A program made the position numbers and the translations under genes. From an uncultured Bacteroidia bacterium (lineage in GTDB: Bacteria; Bacteroidota; Bacteroidia; Bacteroidales; UBA932): DNA of 5,545 nucleotides. Where the stretch lies: the NCBI GenBank assembly GCA_902796455.1, contig CADBPH010000327.1:1-5545 (forward strand), written 5' to 3'. This document shows positions 1-5,545 of this stretch, in pieces (the first letter of the stretch is position 1; every line of letters begins with the position of its first letter). Under the pieces are notes generated by a model. It ran no database searches. It was not told the DNA's origin and worked only from the letters and a program-made list of their open reading frames with translations.

Positions 1-12
1 AATAACAGACAG

Positions 13-87
13 TAGGGACGATCGGGTTCGAACCGATGACCTCTTCAATGTGACTGAAGCGCTCTAAACCAGCTGAGCTACGCCCCT
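13..87 (-). tRNA. tRNA-Val, anticodon CAC
   Basis: Decodes GUG valine codons. Read on the minus strand, the 75-base RNA folds into a full cloverleaf. The acceptor stem is AGGGGCG with CGUCCCU (seven pairs, one of them a G-U wobble), followed by discriminator A. The D stem is GCUC/GAGC. The anticodon stem is CUUCA/UGAAG around the loop GUCACAU, with anticodon CAC at 50-52. The T stem is AUCGG/CCGAU around UUCGAAC. The 3' CCA is not encoded: the next bases are CTG, so CCA must be added after transcription. A strong promoter lies 15 bases upstream, so the gene can be transcribed independently of mutY behind it. No terminator is visible in the 12 bases that remain before the window edge. Confidence 0.96.
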
Positions 88-102
88 GTTTGAATCGGAT
101 TG

Positions 103-133
103 CAAATATACGGAAAAAACATTTCCGCACAAA
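103..133 (-). promoter_or_regulatory. Bacteroidota-type promoter for tRNA-Val
   Basis: On the minus strand, TTTG (130-133) is followed by exactly 19 bases and then TATATTTG (103-110). This matches the Bacteroidota sigma-70-like consensus TTTG-N19-TAnnTTTG at every defined position. The -7 element ends 15 bases before the first tRNA base, so initiation around 96-99 would give a precursor leader of about 10 bases. The rest of the 111-base gap between mutY and the tRNA (88-198) contains no gene and no convincing mutY terminator. Confidence 0.85.
111..127. repeat. Short inverted repeat inside the tRNA promoter spacer
   Basis: CGGAAA (111-116) and TTTCCG (122-127) are perfect six-base inverted arms around a five-base AAACA loop. 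They sit wholly between the -33 and -7 elements of the tRNA promoter. The position would suit a small regulator site or a weak hairpin at the end of the mutY transcript. No T-run follows on the minus strand, so a classical intrinsic terminator is unlikely, and a match this short could be chance. Confidence 0.35.
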
Positions 134-198
134 TTTTCCGGCCTGTTTTTTATCGCGGAAGACACCTGCTCCCGAAAGAAAACCGATGTAATACCGTG

Positions 199-1221
199 TT
201 ACAGAGCGGACAGCAACTTCATCACCAACTTCGGTTTCCCATACTGATCCCGCTCCGACTCCCGTACCCACTGGTAATCCGCCGGCAAATCCACCCTACC
301 GGAAACCGTCCACACATAAAAATCAGCCCATATTACCTGATGGGTCAGGACATGACGCACCTCTTTCTTCAGGACGGTCAAAGCACCGGCATCGACCCAA
401 TCCGGGAACTGCCCGCGATCCTGTTCCGACCCGTGCTCGAAGAAAAGCGGTTCCCACAGGCCTTCCCAGATGTCACCCGACGGACGGCGCCGAAAAGCCG
501 TCATTCCCTGGCAGCGGACATAAATATAAGAGAAATACCGCGTCCGGACTGCCGGAGCCGACTTTTTGAGGGGAAAACGATCGACCTGTCCCAGGCGGAA
601 AGCCTGGCAGGATGAAGACAACGGGCAATCGCTGCAAGAGGGGGCGGCAGGCGTACACTGCATCGCACCGAAATCCATCATTCCCTGGTTGAAATCGGCA
701 GCTTGCCCTTTCGGAAGCAGCGACTGCGCCAACTGCGTGAATTCCTTTTTCGCAGCAGCAGACCCCACCGGCGTCTCGATTCCGAAATACCGGGATAAGA
801 CCCGGTAGACATTCCCGTCCACCACGGCCGCATCGATTCCGAATGCAATGGAACCGATGGCCGCCGCCGTATAATCCCCTACACCTTTCAGAGCGCGGAT
901 CCCTTCCAGCGTATCCGGGAAAGATCCCAGGGCCGCAATCTGGCGCGCGGCCGCAAGCAAATTCCGGGCACGGCTGTAATAGCCCAAACCTTCCCACAGA
1001 CGCAACACCGCATCTTCATCCGCCGCAGCCAGCGAGAAAACATCCGGGAAACGCTGCATGAAGCGCTCCCAATATGCCGTTCCCTGCGCGATACGGGTCT
1101 GCTGCAGAATGATTTCGCTGAGCCATACGGCATAGGGATCCCGCGTGCGCCGCCATGGAAGGTCACGCCCCTCTTCCGCATACCAGCGGAGAATCGTCCG
1201 GGTGAAAAAAGGATCCTGCAA
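199..1221 (-). CDS. mutY: A/G-specific adenine DNA glycosylase MutY
   Basis: Cytoplasmic base-excision repair enzyme that removes adenine mispaired with 8-oxoguanine, preventing G:C to T:A transversions. The protein is 340 residues, against about 350 in E. coli. Visible features in order: the catalytic glutamate in LSEIILQQT (E36); a helix-hairpin-helix with KGVGDYTAAAIGS (about 112-124); the catalytic aspartate in VVDGNVYRVL (D135); and an iron-sulphur loop with C189, C196, C199 and C205 in the diagnostic C-X6-C-X2-C-X5-C spacing. A C-terminal Nudix-like 8-oxoG recognition domain covers about 225-340, with WEGLWEP. The mismatch-sensing FSH motif is replaced by LTH at 292-294. The start is TTG at 1221: the frame is open back to a stop at 1294-1296 and holds no ATG or GTG, and the homology begins immediately after the TTG. 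No Shine-Dalgarno is present. The gene is divergent from the HAD gene. An internal promoter was not convincingly found. Confidence 0.96.
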   Translation of the reverse strand: MQDPFFTRTILRWYAEEGRDLPWRRTRDPYAVWLSEIILQQTRIAQGTAYWERFMQRFPDVFSLAAADEDAVLRLWEGLGYYSRARNLLAAARQIAALGSFPDTLEGIRALKGVGDYTAAAIGSIAFGIDAAVVDGNVYRVLSRYFGIETPVGSAAAKKEFTQLAQSLLPKGQAADFNQGMMDFGAMQCTPAAPSCSDCPLSSSCQAFRLGQVDRFPLKKSAPAVRTRYFSYIYVRCQGMTAFRRRPSGDIWEGLWEPLFFEHGSEQDRGQFPDWVDAGALTVLKKEVRHVLTHQVIWADFYVWTVSGRVDLPADYQWVRESERDQYGKPKLVMKLLSAL

Positions 1222-1247
1222 ATGAATTCGTGTATTGAAACGACTGC

Positions 1248-1264
1248 AAAAAAACAGTTTTTTT
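1248..1264. repeat. A7-CAG-T7 inverted repeat in the divergent spacer
   Basis: Seven A (1248-1254), CAG, then seven T (1258-1264) form a perfect self-complementary tract. It lies in the 99-base spacer between divergent mutY and the HAD gene, and a second T7 run follows at 1289-1295. The spacer (1222-1320) contains no gene. The tracts probably contribute curvature or an UP-like AT-rich element. On the minus strand, GTTTTTTTG (1247-1255) resembles a degenerate -7 element for mutY but lacks the TA, so I do not call it a promoter. Confidence 0.4.
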
Positions 1265-1307
1265 CCGGGATTCGGAAATCCGCGTCCGTTTTTTTAAATG
1301 GAAACAC

Positions 1308-1315
1308 TACCTTTG
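1308..1315 (+). promoter_or_regulatory. TAnnTTTG -7 promoter element of the HAD phosphatase gene
   Basis: TACCTTTG matches the Bacteroidota -7 consensus TAnnTTTG at all fixed positions and lies on the coding strand five bases before the ATG at 1321. No clear TTTG -33 element sits 19-21 bases upstream: that region reads through CGTCCG into a T7 run (1289-1295). The upstream half is therefore weak or replaced by the AT-rich tract. Transcription would begin at or within a few bases of the start codon. Confidence 0.65.
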
Positions 1316-1320
1316 CGCCC

Positions 1321-2007
1321 ATGCAAAGCAAACCTTCATACCAAACGGTCCTCTTCGATCTCGACGGGACCCTGCTCGACACCCTGGACGACCTGGGCGA
1401 TGCCGTCAACCATGCCCTCTCCCGCCGCGGATTCCCGCTCCACGACAGGCAGGCCTATGCGCAGATGGTGGGACACGGTGTCCGAAACCTGGTCACCCGG
1501 GCCCTGCCGGCAGACTGCCGGGAAGACGGGGGCCTGATTGATGCATGCCTCGCCGATTTCAAAACCTGGTATTCCGACCATATCGACGTGAAAACCCGCC
1601 CCTATGCCGGCATCCCGCAACTGCTCGCGGACCTGCACCGGGAAGGAGTCCGGATGGCCGTCACCTCCAACAAATTCCAGGAAGGGACGGATTTCCTGAT
1701 CCGGCGGTTTTTCCCGGACATTCCTTTCGCCGCCGTATTGGGCAACCGGGAAGGCTGGCCGCTCAAGCCGGATCCCGCCATCGTCCATACCGTGCTGGAG
1801 AAAACCGGCTCGCCCAAAGCGGACACCGTCCTGGCCGGGGACTCCCCGACAGACATGAAAACCGCCTTGAACGGAGGGATCAGCGCCATCGGCGTCACCT
1901 GGGGATACCGGAGCCGGGAGGCCCTGGAAGAGATCGCATCGACAAACGAAGCATCTGTCCGCCTTGTCGATACCGTCGGCCAATTACGTTCGCTTCTGCT
2001 CCCCTGA
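1321..2007 (+). CDS. gph: HAD-superfamily phosphatase, phosphoglycolate phosphatase type
   Basis: Predicted cytoplasmic Mg-dependent phosphatase that works through a phospho-aspartate intermediate. The nearest functional class is 2-phosphoglycolate phosphatase (salvage of a DNA-repair by-product), but related HAD-IA enzymes act on other small phosphates, so the substrate is inferred. The protein is 228 residues, normal for the family. Motif I is FDLDGTLLDT, with nucleophile D13 and acid/base D15. A helical C1 cap covers about 20-95. Motif II is VTSN (S116 region). Motif III is the K149 of LKPDP. Motif IV is AGDSPTDM, with D174 and D178. I chose ATG at 1321 because homology begins within a few residues of it and a promoter element ends at 1315. 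An in-frame ATG at 1222 would add 33 residues that resemble no HAD enzyme and would abut the mutY start. The gene is convergent with the GH2 gene, with five bases between the stops. Confidence 0.9.
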   Translation: MQSKPSYQTVLFDLDGTLLDTLDDLGDAVNHALSRRGFPLHDRQAYAQMVGHGVRNLVTRALPADCREDGGLIDACLADFKTWYSDHIDVKTRPYAGIPQLLADLHREGVRMAVTSNKFQEGTDFLIRRFFPDIPFAAVLGNREGWPLKPDPAIVHTVLEKTGSPKADTVLAGDSPTDMKTALNGGISAIGVTWGYRSREALEEIASTNEASVRLVDTVGQLRSLLLP

Positions 2008-2012
2008 CCCCT

Positions 2013-5000
2013 TTAACGCACCTGGGTTACCGGGACATTGAAGCCGCTGATTTCCAAACACGGAGTCCCGGCACAATCTTCCCGGCGGACCTTCACCGTC
2101 ATCGTCCGGGAAGCCCCCGGCATCAGGAAGAAATAATTGTCCGAGTAGAATACCGGCAGGATTAAATCGTCCGTCGCACGATCCACCGCTTTCACGCGGA
2201 GCATCAGTGCGGGAGTGGGACTGTCATTGGAAACGGTTACCTCGAAAACGACTTCTTCCGCATCGAGCCGCCGGGTCGCAGATGCCTTGACCCGGGTCTG
2301 CGGCAATTGCCGGAGCGGACGGAGATTCCCTTCCTCCTTTCCCTGCCAGTAAAAATTATCCGAAACGATATTTCCCTGGTTATCTGTTAGTTCCAGCTGA
2401 AGGAAATAAACTTCAGACAACGCATCGGGGCGCTCGGGCGGGAAAAGGGTTCGGGTCTCATCCGGCAGGATATCCAGCCGGCAGGACCGGCTCCATGCCA
2501 CGGAGCCATCCATGTTCAGCAGCGAGGCTTTCGCCGTCAGTCCGCTTTGCGCCGGAGCATGCAGATTCACGACAGCCACCGAATCCAACACCGGATTCCA
2601 CAGGATATGAAGGGGTTCGCATGCTTTCTTGCAACCGAAATAGGCAGCAGTCGGTTCGAGATAATAATCATATGTCTGCCAGACCAGGGACGGCCAGGTC
2701 GGATGGCTCATCCAAAGGAGGAGCCCCCGCCGCTGCTCACTGCGGCTCTCGAACATGGCCCTGTAGCCTTCATAATTGAGCCATTGGGCCCAATCGGCAA
2801 ATTCCCGGGCATTGGCGGGCTTCCCGAAAGCTTTCTCGATAATCTGGTTGAAACTCTCCGCACGCTGGGCGGCCGCAGCCCCGGGGACACTGCCCAGGTT
2901 ATAATTATGCAAGCCGTACAGGGGGTTCGGATGCGCGATACTGCTGAACGGTTCGACGCCGGCTTCCCCGAAAGTACGGACCAGATTCTCATAATTCATG
3001 ACATTCGGCATGCCCCGCTCGCTGTGCATCTTGTCATGTCCGAACAGCCGGTAATACTCCCGCGCTGTCAGTGCATTGTAGGGACCGCCTCCGCTGACGA
3101 TGTTAGCGGCCGAGTGCGGGATATAGTACATCCCCGGATGCTCTTCGGCAATCGTTTCTTTCAGATAATCATTGATTTCCACAGGAGGATTCCCCTCGTT
3201 GCGTCCCACGTAGAGCGCAATGGACGGGTGATTCCTGATCCGGCGCAGATACTCCGTGGAAATCGCATTGAATCGACCGGGATCCGCCGGGTCCGGCCCG
3301 TCATAGGGATTGGCCAGCCAGAAATCCTGCCAGACCATCACCCCATACCGGTCGCAGGCCTCGTAGAACTCCCGGTCCCCGGTCTGTCCGACCCAGTTGC
3401 GGATCATGGTAAAATGCATGTCCGCATGGTACTTGACCGCGATGTCGTACTCCCTGGCGCGATAATTCAGCATGAACTCGGGGAAACCCCAGTTCCCGCC
3501 GAATCCGACGAACCGGCGGCCGTTCACATACAGCGTCAGACGCTCCGGACTGTCCGGGTAACTTCCCGGACGCAGACCTGGCGTAGGGGTATACGGATCA
3601 ATGGAATATGACATCTGGCGCACGCCGCAGCGGAAAGACACGCTGTCGGAAACCTGCCCGCCCTCCTCGAAGGAGAAAGCGGCCGCGTACAGATTCTGCT
3701 TCCCGTAACCGACCGGCCACCAGAGTTTCGGATGATCCAGCCGGAAAGGGTCCAGCCGGACCGGACGGGATTCTCCAGGAGAGAGTGTCGCCTCCACGGA
3801 AAAGACATGGTCGCCGAACGAGCCCTTCAAAACACCGGAAACCGTCCGGTCCGCGTGGTTGACCAGGGTCACCTCCGGAAAAACGGTTGCACGGGTCGTA
3901 TCCGGAAGCGGAAGTTCGGTCCGGACAAAGGGATCCTTTACGGAAACAGCCCCTTTGTAGGCCAGGTAAACGTCGTCCCAGATTCCGGCATTCCGGCCCC
4001 GGACCGTCGGAATCCAATCCCAGCCGATCGAGGCATGCATCGTCGGATTATCCCGGCCCAGGACCCCGCCGTTCAAACGGGAAGAATAGGCGTCGGGCTC
4101 TTTGACTGCCCCGAAATGGTCGTTCTTGATCACCTTGACTGCCAGGTCATTCCGTCCGTCCTTGAGGATTCCCGTCACATCGAACTCGCCTTCACGGAAC
4201 GCACCGTCGATCATGCCGAGGTACGTCCCGTTCATCCAGACCGCTGCCTTCCAGTTGATTCCGTCGAAGTGCAGATAGTGCCGCTCCTTGTCCGGCCGGG
4301 CCTCGAAGGTATTCCGGTACCAGAAATCGGAGCGGAAAAACGATTCTGATATAAAATTCTGGTTGTCAGCAAATTTCATATCCGGGACAGCCCCCGCGTT
4401 CACATAGCTGGAAAGAACGGTGCCCGGCACGGTAGCGACCATCCAGCCCTGCCCGTCAGCGCCCGGCATGGACAAGGATTTCCCGTCCGCCTGCACCTCG
4501 GAAGCACGCTGCACGCGCCAATGGCCTCCGGACAAAGGATGCCGGTTCCCGGACTGTCCGGAAGCCGGTTTTTCCTGCACCGAAACGCCGCCCCGGCCAT
4601 ATACCTCCCACTCTTTCAACTCGAACGGCTTTCCGTCTGCCGTCCGGTCCAGGCAAGCCCGGAGATACCGCCCCCGGACCTTCCGGAAAGCGATTTCTCC
4701 GAAATCACCGCCCTCGGGAATCCGGACAATGTCTTTCCAGTTTTCCGCGTCGCTGGACACTTGCAGCACGCCGGATACCGGCGGATTCTGCCAATGGAAG
4801 ACGGCCCTGTCCAGGCGGGATACCGCACCCAAGTCAACGCTGACCCATTCTTTTTCGGCGCCCGCACTTTTCCAGGCACTGTGGAAATAATTGCTGGGAA
4901 GCACATCCAGCAGCCTTTCCCCCTGGTAGAACCGGACATTGCGAAGCCGGATCACGCCGGCCGAAGGATTGGAGAAACGGATCCGGAAGATCGTTGCATC

Positions 5001-5474
5001 CGGGCCATCCTTCCGTTCCACGGCATAAGCCGCCTCCTTCGGAAGCGGCGGATTGCATACGACCTCGACCCGGTCCGCTTCAAACGGCATCCGGTGAAAA
5101 CGCAGTTCAACGACAGGCGCCTCTCCCTTCAGTTCGACCTTGCTTTCCGGACGGCCGTCCAGCGGGATCTCCCGGTCCGGTTTGGGAAGGGGTTCCCCGT
5201 CTACGAGGACCTCCAGCCAGGGAGCCGCCCCTTCAGACAGGATTCCATCGGTAACCAGCTGTGCCGTAAGGCAATAATCATAACTGGAAGAATGTTTCGC
5301 CGCACGGCAAAGCGCCAGGTTGCGGACGTCATTGCCGCCGGGAACAAGCTGCGGGGCAAAAGATTCATCCGGATCACCGGGATAGACACCGATTCCACGC
5401 GTATGCGGGGTAAGCGAAGGCTGGGTGCATGAAACAGCAACAGCCAGGAACAAAAGGCTGGGAAGCAGACGCAT
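2013..5474 (-). CDS. Glycoside hydrolase family 2 lipoprotein with discoidin-like N-terminal domain
   Basis: Predicted cell-envelope, probably surface-anchored, exo-acting glycosidase of the GH2 group that contains exo-beta-glucosaminidases and mannosylglycoprotein endo-beta-mannosidases. The product is 1153 residues. Order of parts: lipoprotein signal 1-15 with Cys16; a linker with GIGVYPG (27-33); an F5/8C (discoidin-like) domain in two pieces, about 50-78 and 195-295, interrupted by about 110 residues; the GH2 sugar-binding jelly roll, about 319-506; a GH2 Ig-like domain, about 510-620; and the TIM barrel, about 625-940. Barrel motifs include GGNWG (659-663), MIRNWVG (690-696) and VWQDFW (714-719). 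The likely acid/base is E760 in GRNEGNPP and the nucleophile E819 in MHSERG. A C-terminal Ig-like domain covers about 955-1153. Both catalytic glutamates are present, so it should be active. The ATG at 5474 is preferred over a TTG two codons upstream. The 19-base AT-rich gap upstream holds no promoter, so it is probably co-transcribed with the gene before it. The exact substrate cannot be read from the sequence. Confidence 0.93.
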   Translation of the reverse strand: MRLLPSLLFLAVAVSCTQPSLTPHTRGIGVYPGDPDESFAPQLVPGGNDVRNLALCRAAKHSSSYDYCLTAQLVTDGILSEGAAPWLEVLVDGEPLPKPDREIPLDGRPESKVELKGEAPVVELRFHRMPFEADRVEVVCNPPLPKEAAYAVERKDGPDATIFRIRFSNPSAGVIRLRNVRFYQGERLLDVLPSNYFHSAWKSAGAEKEWVSVDLGAVSRLDRAVFHWQNPPVSGVLQVSSDAENWKDIVRIPEGGDFGEIAFRKVRGRYLRACLDRTADGKPFELKEWEVYGRGGVSVQEKPASGQSGNRHPLSGGHWRVQRASEVQADGKSLSMPGADGQGWMVATVPGTVLSSYVNAGAVPDMKFADNQNFISESFFRSDFWYRNTFEARPDKERHYLHFDGINWKAAVWMNGTYLGMIDGAFREGEFDVTGILKDGRNDLAVKVIKNDHFGAVKEPDAYSSRLNGGVLGRDNPTMHASIGWDWIPTVRGRNAGIWDDVYLAYKGAVSVKDPFVRTELPLPDTTRATVFPEVTLVNHADRTVSGVLKGSFGDHVFSVEATLSPGESRPVRLDPFRLDHPKLWWPVGYGKQNLYAAAFSFEEGGQVSDSVSFRCGVRQMSYSIDPYTPTPGLRPGSYPDSPERLTLYVNGRRFVGFGGNWGFPEFMLNYRAREYDIAVKYHADMHFTMIRNWVGQTGDREFYEACDRYGVMVWQDFWLANPYDGPDPADPGRFNAISTEYLRRIRNHPSIALYVGRNEGNPPVEINDYLKETIAEEHPGMYYIPHSAANIVSGGGPYNALTAREYYRLFGHDKMHSERGMPNVMNYENLVRTFGEAGVEPFSSIAHPNPLYGLHNYNLGSVPGAAAAQRAESFNQIIEKAFGKPANAREFADWAQWLNYEGYRAMFESRSEQRRGLLLWMSHPTWPSLVWQTYDYYLEPTAAYFGCKKACEPLHILWNPVLDSVAVVNLHAPAQSGLTAKASLLNMDGSVAWSRSCRLDILPDETRTLFPPERPDALSEVYFLQLELTDNQGNIVSDNFYWQGKEEGNLRPLRQLPQTRVKASATRRLDAEEVVFEVTVSNDSPTPALMLRVKAVDRATDDLILPVFYSDNYFFLMPGASRTMTVKVRREDCAGTPCLEISGFNVPVTQVR
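5430..5474 (-). other. Type II (lipoprotein) signal peptide of the GH2 enzyme
   Basis: The first 15 residues begin MRLLPSLLFLAVAVS and are followed by Cys16 (codon 5427-5429). A single basic residue, a leucine-rich hydrophobic core and a V-S-Cys lipobox-like end indicate cleavage and lipidation by signal peptidase II. Residues after the cysteine (TQPSLTP) are not an obvious acidic surface-export signal of the Bacteroides type, so surface versus periplasmic placement is undecided. Confidence 0.85.
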
Positions 5475-5493
5475 AATCAATAAGATTTCTGGA

Positions 5494-5545
5494 TTATTGG
5501 GTTACCGGACGGAGCAGCATTCTGTTCCAACGGTCATAACCGCAC
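5494..5545 (-). CDS. 3' end of an upstream gene, function unknown (partial)
   Basis: On the minus strand the frame from 5544 reads CGYDRWNRMLLRPVTQ and then TAA (5494-5496). Of the three frames this one stays open longest and gives the most protein-like, aromatic- and arginine-rich composition. One alternative stops after three codons. The other stops at 5502 after an unremarkable 13 residues. The stop lies 19 bases before the GH2 start, on the same strand, which is operon-like spacing. I do not recognise the family from 16 residues. Its location suggests another member of the same glycan-degradation operon. Confidence 0.5.
   Translation of the reverse strand, partial: CGYDRWNRMLLRPVTQ

Noticed and set aside
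34..60. G at tRNA position 32 in the anticodon loop as an anomaly
   Set aside because: The GUCACAU loop is the usual form in bacterial valine tRNAs with anticodon CAC, as I recall them, so it is not unusual.
134..165. Possible mutY terminator (TTCCG/CGGAA arms around a long loop)
   Set aside because: The arms are only five bases, the loop is about 15 bases and no T-run follows on the minus strand.
100..615. 171-codon open frame on the plus strand
   Set aside because: It begins inside the tRNA promoter and runs antisense to the C-terminal domain of MutY; no protein-like features.
1222..1320. N-terminal extension of the HAD protein from the ATG at 1222
   Set aside because: The 33 extra residues are low-complexity spacer translation (A and T tracts), unlike any HAD N terminus, and the TACCTTTG element lies inside them.
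1336..1983. 215-codon open frame on the minus strand opposite the HAD gene
   Set aside because: The plus-strand frame carries all four HAD motifs; this one is a shadow rich in glycine and aspartate with no motif.
2547..3611. 354-codon open frame on the plus strand
   Set aside because: It lies entirely antisense to the GH2 barrel and Ig-like domains, has no recognisable motif, and is expected from codon bias in GC-rich DNA.
4521..5432. 303-codon open frame on the plus strand
   Set aside because: It is antisense to the GH2 N-terminal region, with irregular arginine/proline-rich composition and no family features.
5475..5480. TTG start two codons upstream of the GH2 ATG
   Set aside because: The ATG at 5474 gives a cleaner lipoprotein signal beginning MRLL; the TTG adds only two residues and has no ribosome-binding support.

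Overview
The window looks like a chromosomal segment of a moderately GC-rich Bacteroidota, most likely Bacteroidales. An Alistipes/Rikenellaceae-type genome would fit, but genus is a guess. Three observations support this. The promoters have the TTTG / TAnnTTTG form used by the Bacteroidota primary sigma factor. No gene start has a Shine-Dalgarno sequence. The large lipoprotein glycoside hydrolase has the N-terminal architecture typical of Bacteroidota polysaccharide-utilisation enzymes.

Layout, left to right. A complete tRNA-Val(CAC) lies on the minus strand (13-87), with a near-ideal promoter (103-133) in the gap behind it. Next, also on the minus strand, is mutY (199-1221), the adenine DNA glycosylase, which appears to start with TTG. 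A 99-base AT-rich divergent spacer (1222-1320) separates it from a plus-strand HAD phosphatase of the phosphoglycolate phosphatase type (1321-2007). That gene has a TACCTTTG promoter element so close to its ATG that the mRNA may be leaderless. Five bases later begins the 3' end of a convergent minus-strand gene (2013-5474) for a ~1150-residue lipoprotein of glycoside hydrolase family 2, with an interrupted discoidin-like domain in front. At the right edge, 5494-5544 appears to be the last 16 codons and stop of another minus-strand gene, 19 bases upstream of the hydrolase and probably in the same operon.

How the parts relate: mutY (repair of A:8-oxoG mispairs), the HAD phosphatase (possibly clearing 2-phosphoglycolate, including that released in DNA repair) and the tRNA are housekeeping. 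The right two thirds is glycan-degradation cargo whose other operon members lie beyond the right edge. I see no mobile element, CRISPR array, phage gene or defence system, and nothing that amounts to a new system. The points worth a second look are the domain architecture and unresolved specificity of the hydrolase, the possible leaderless transcript, and the mutY start.
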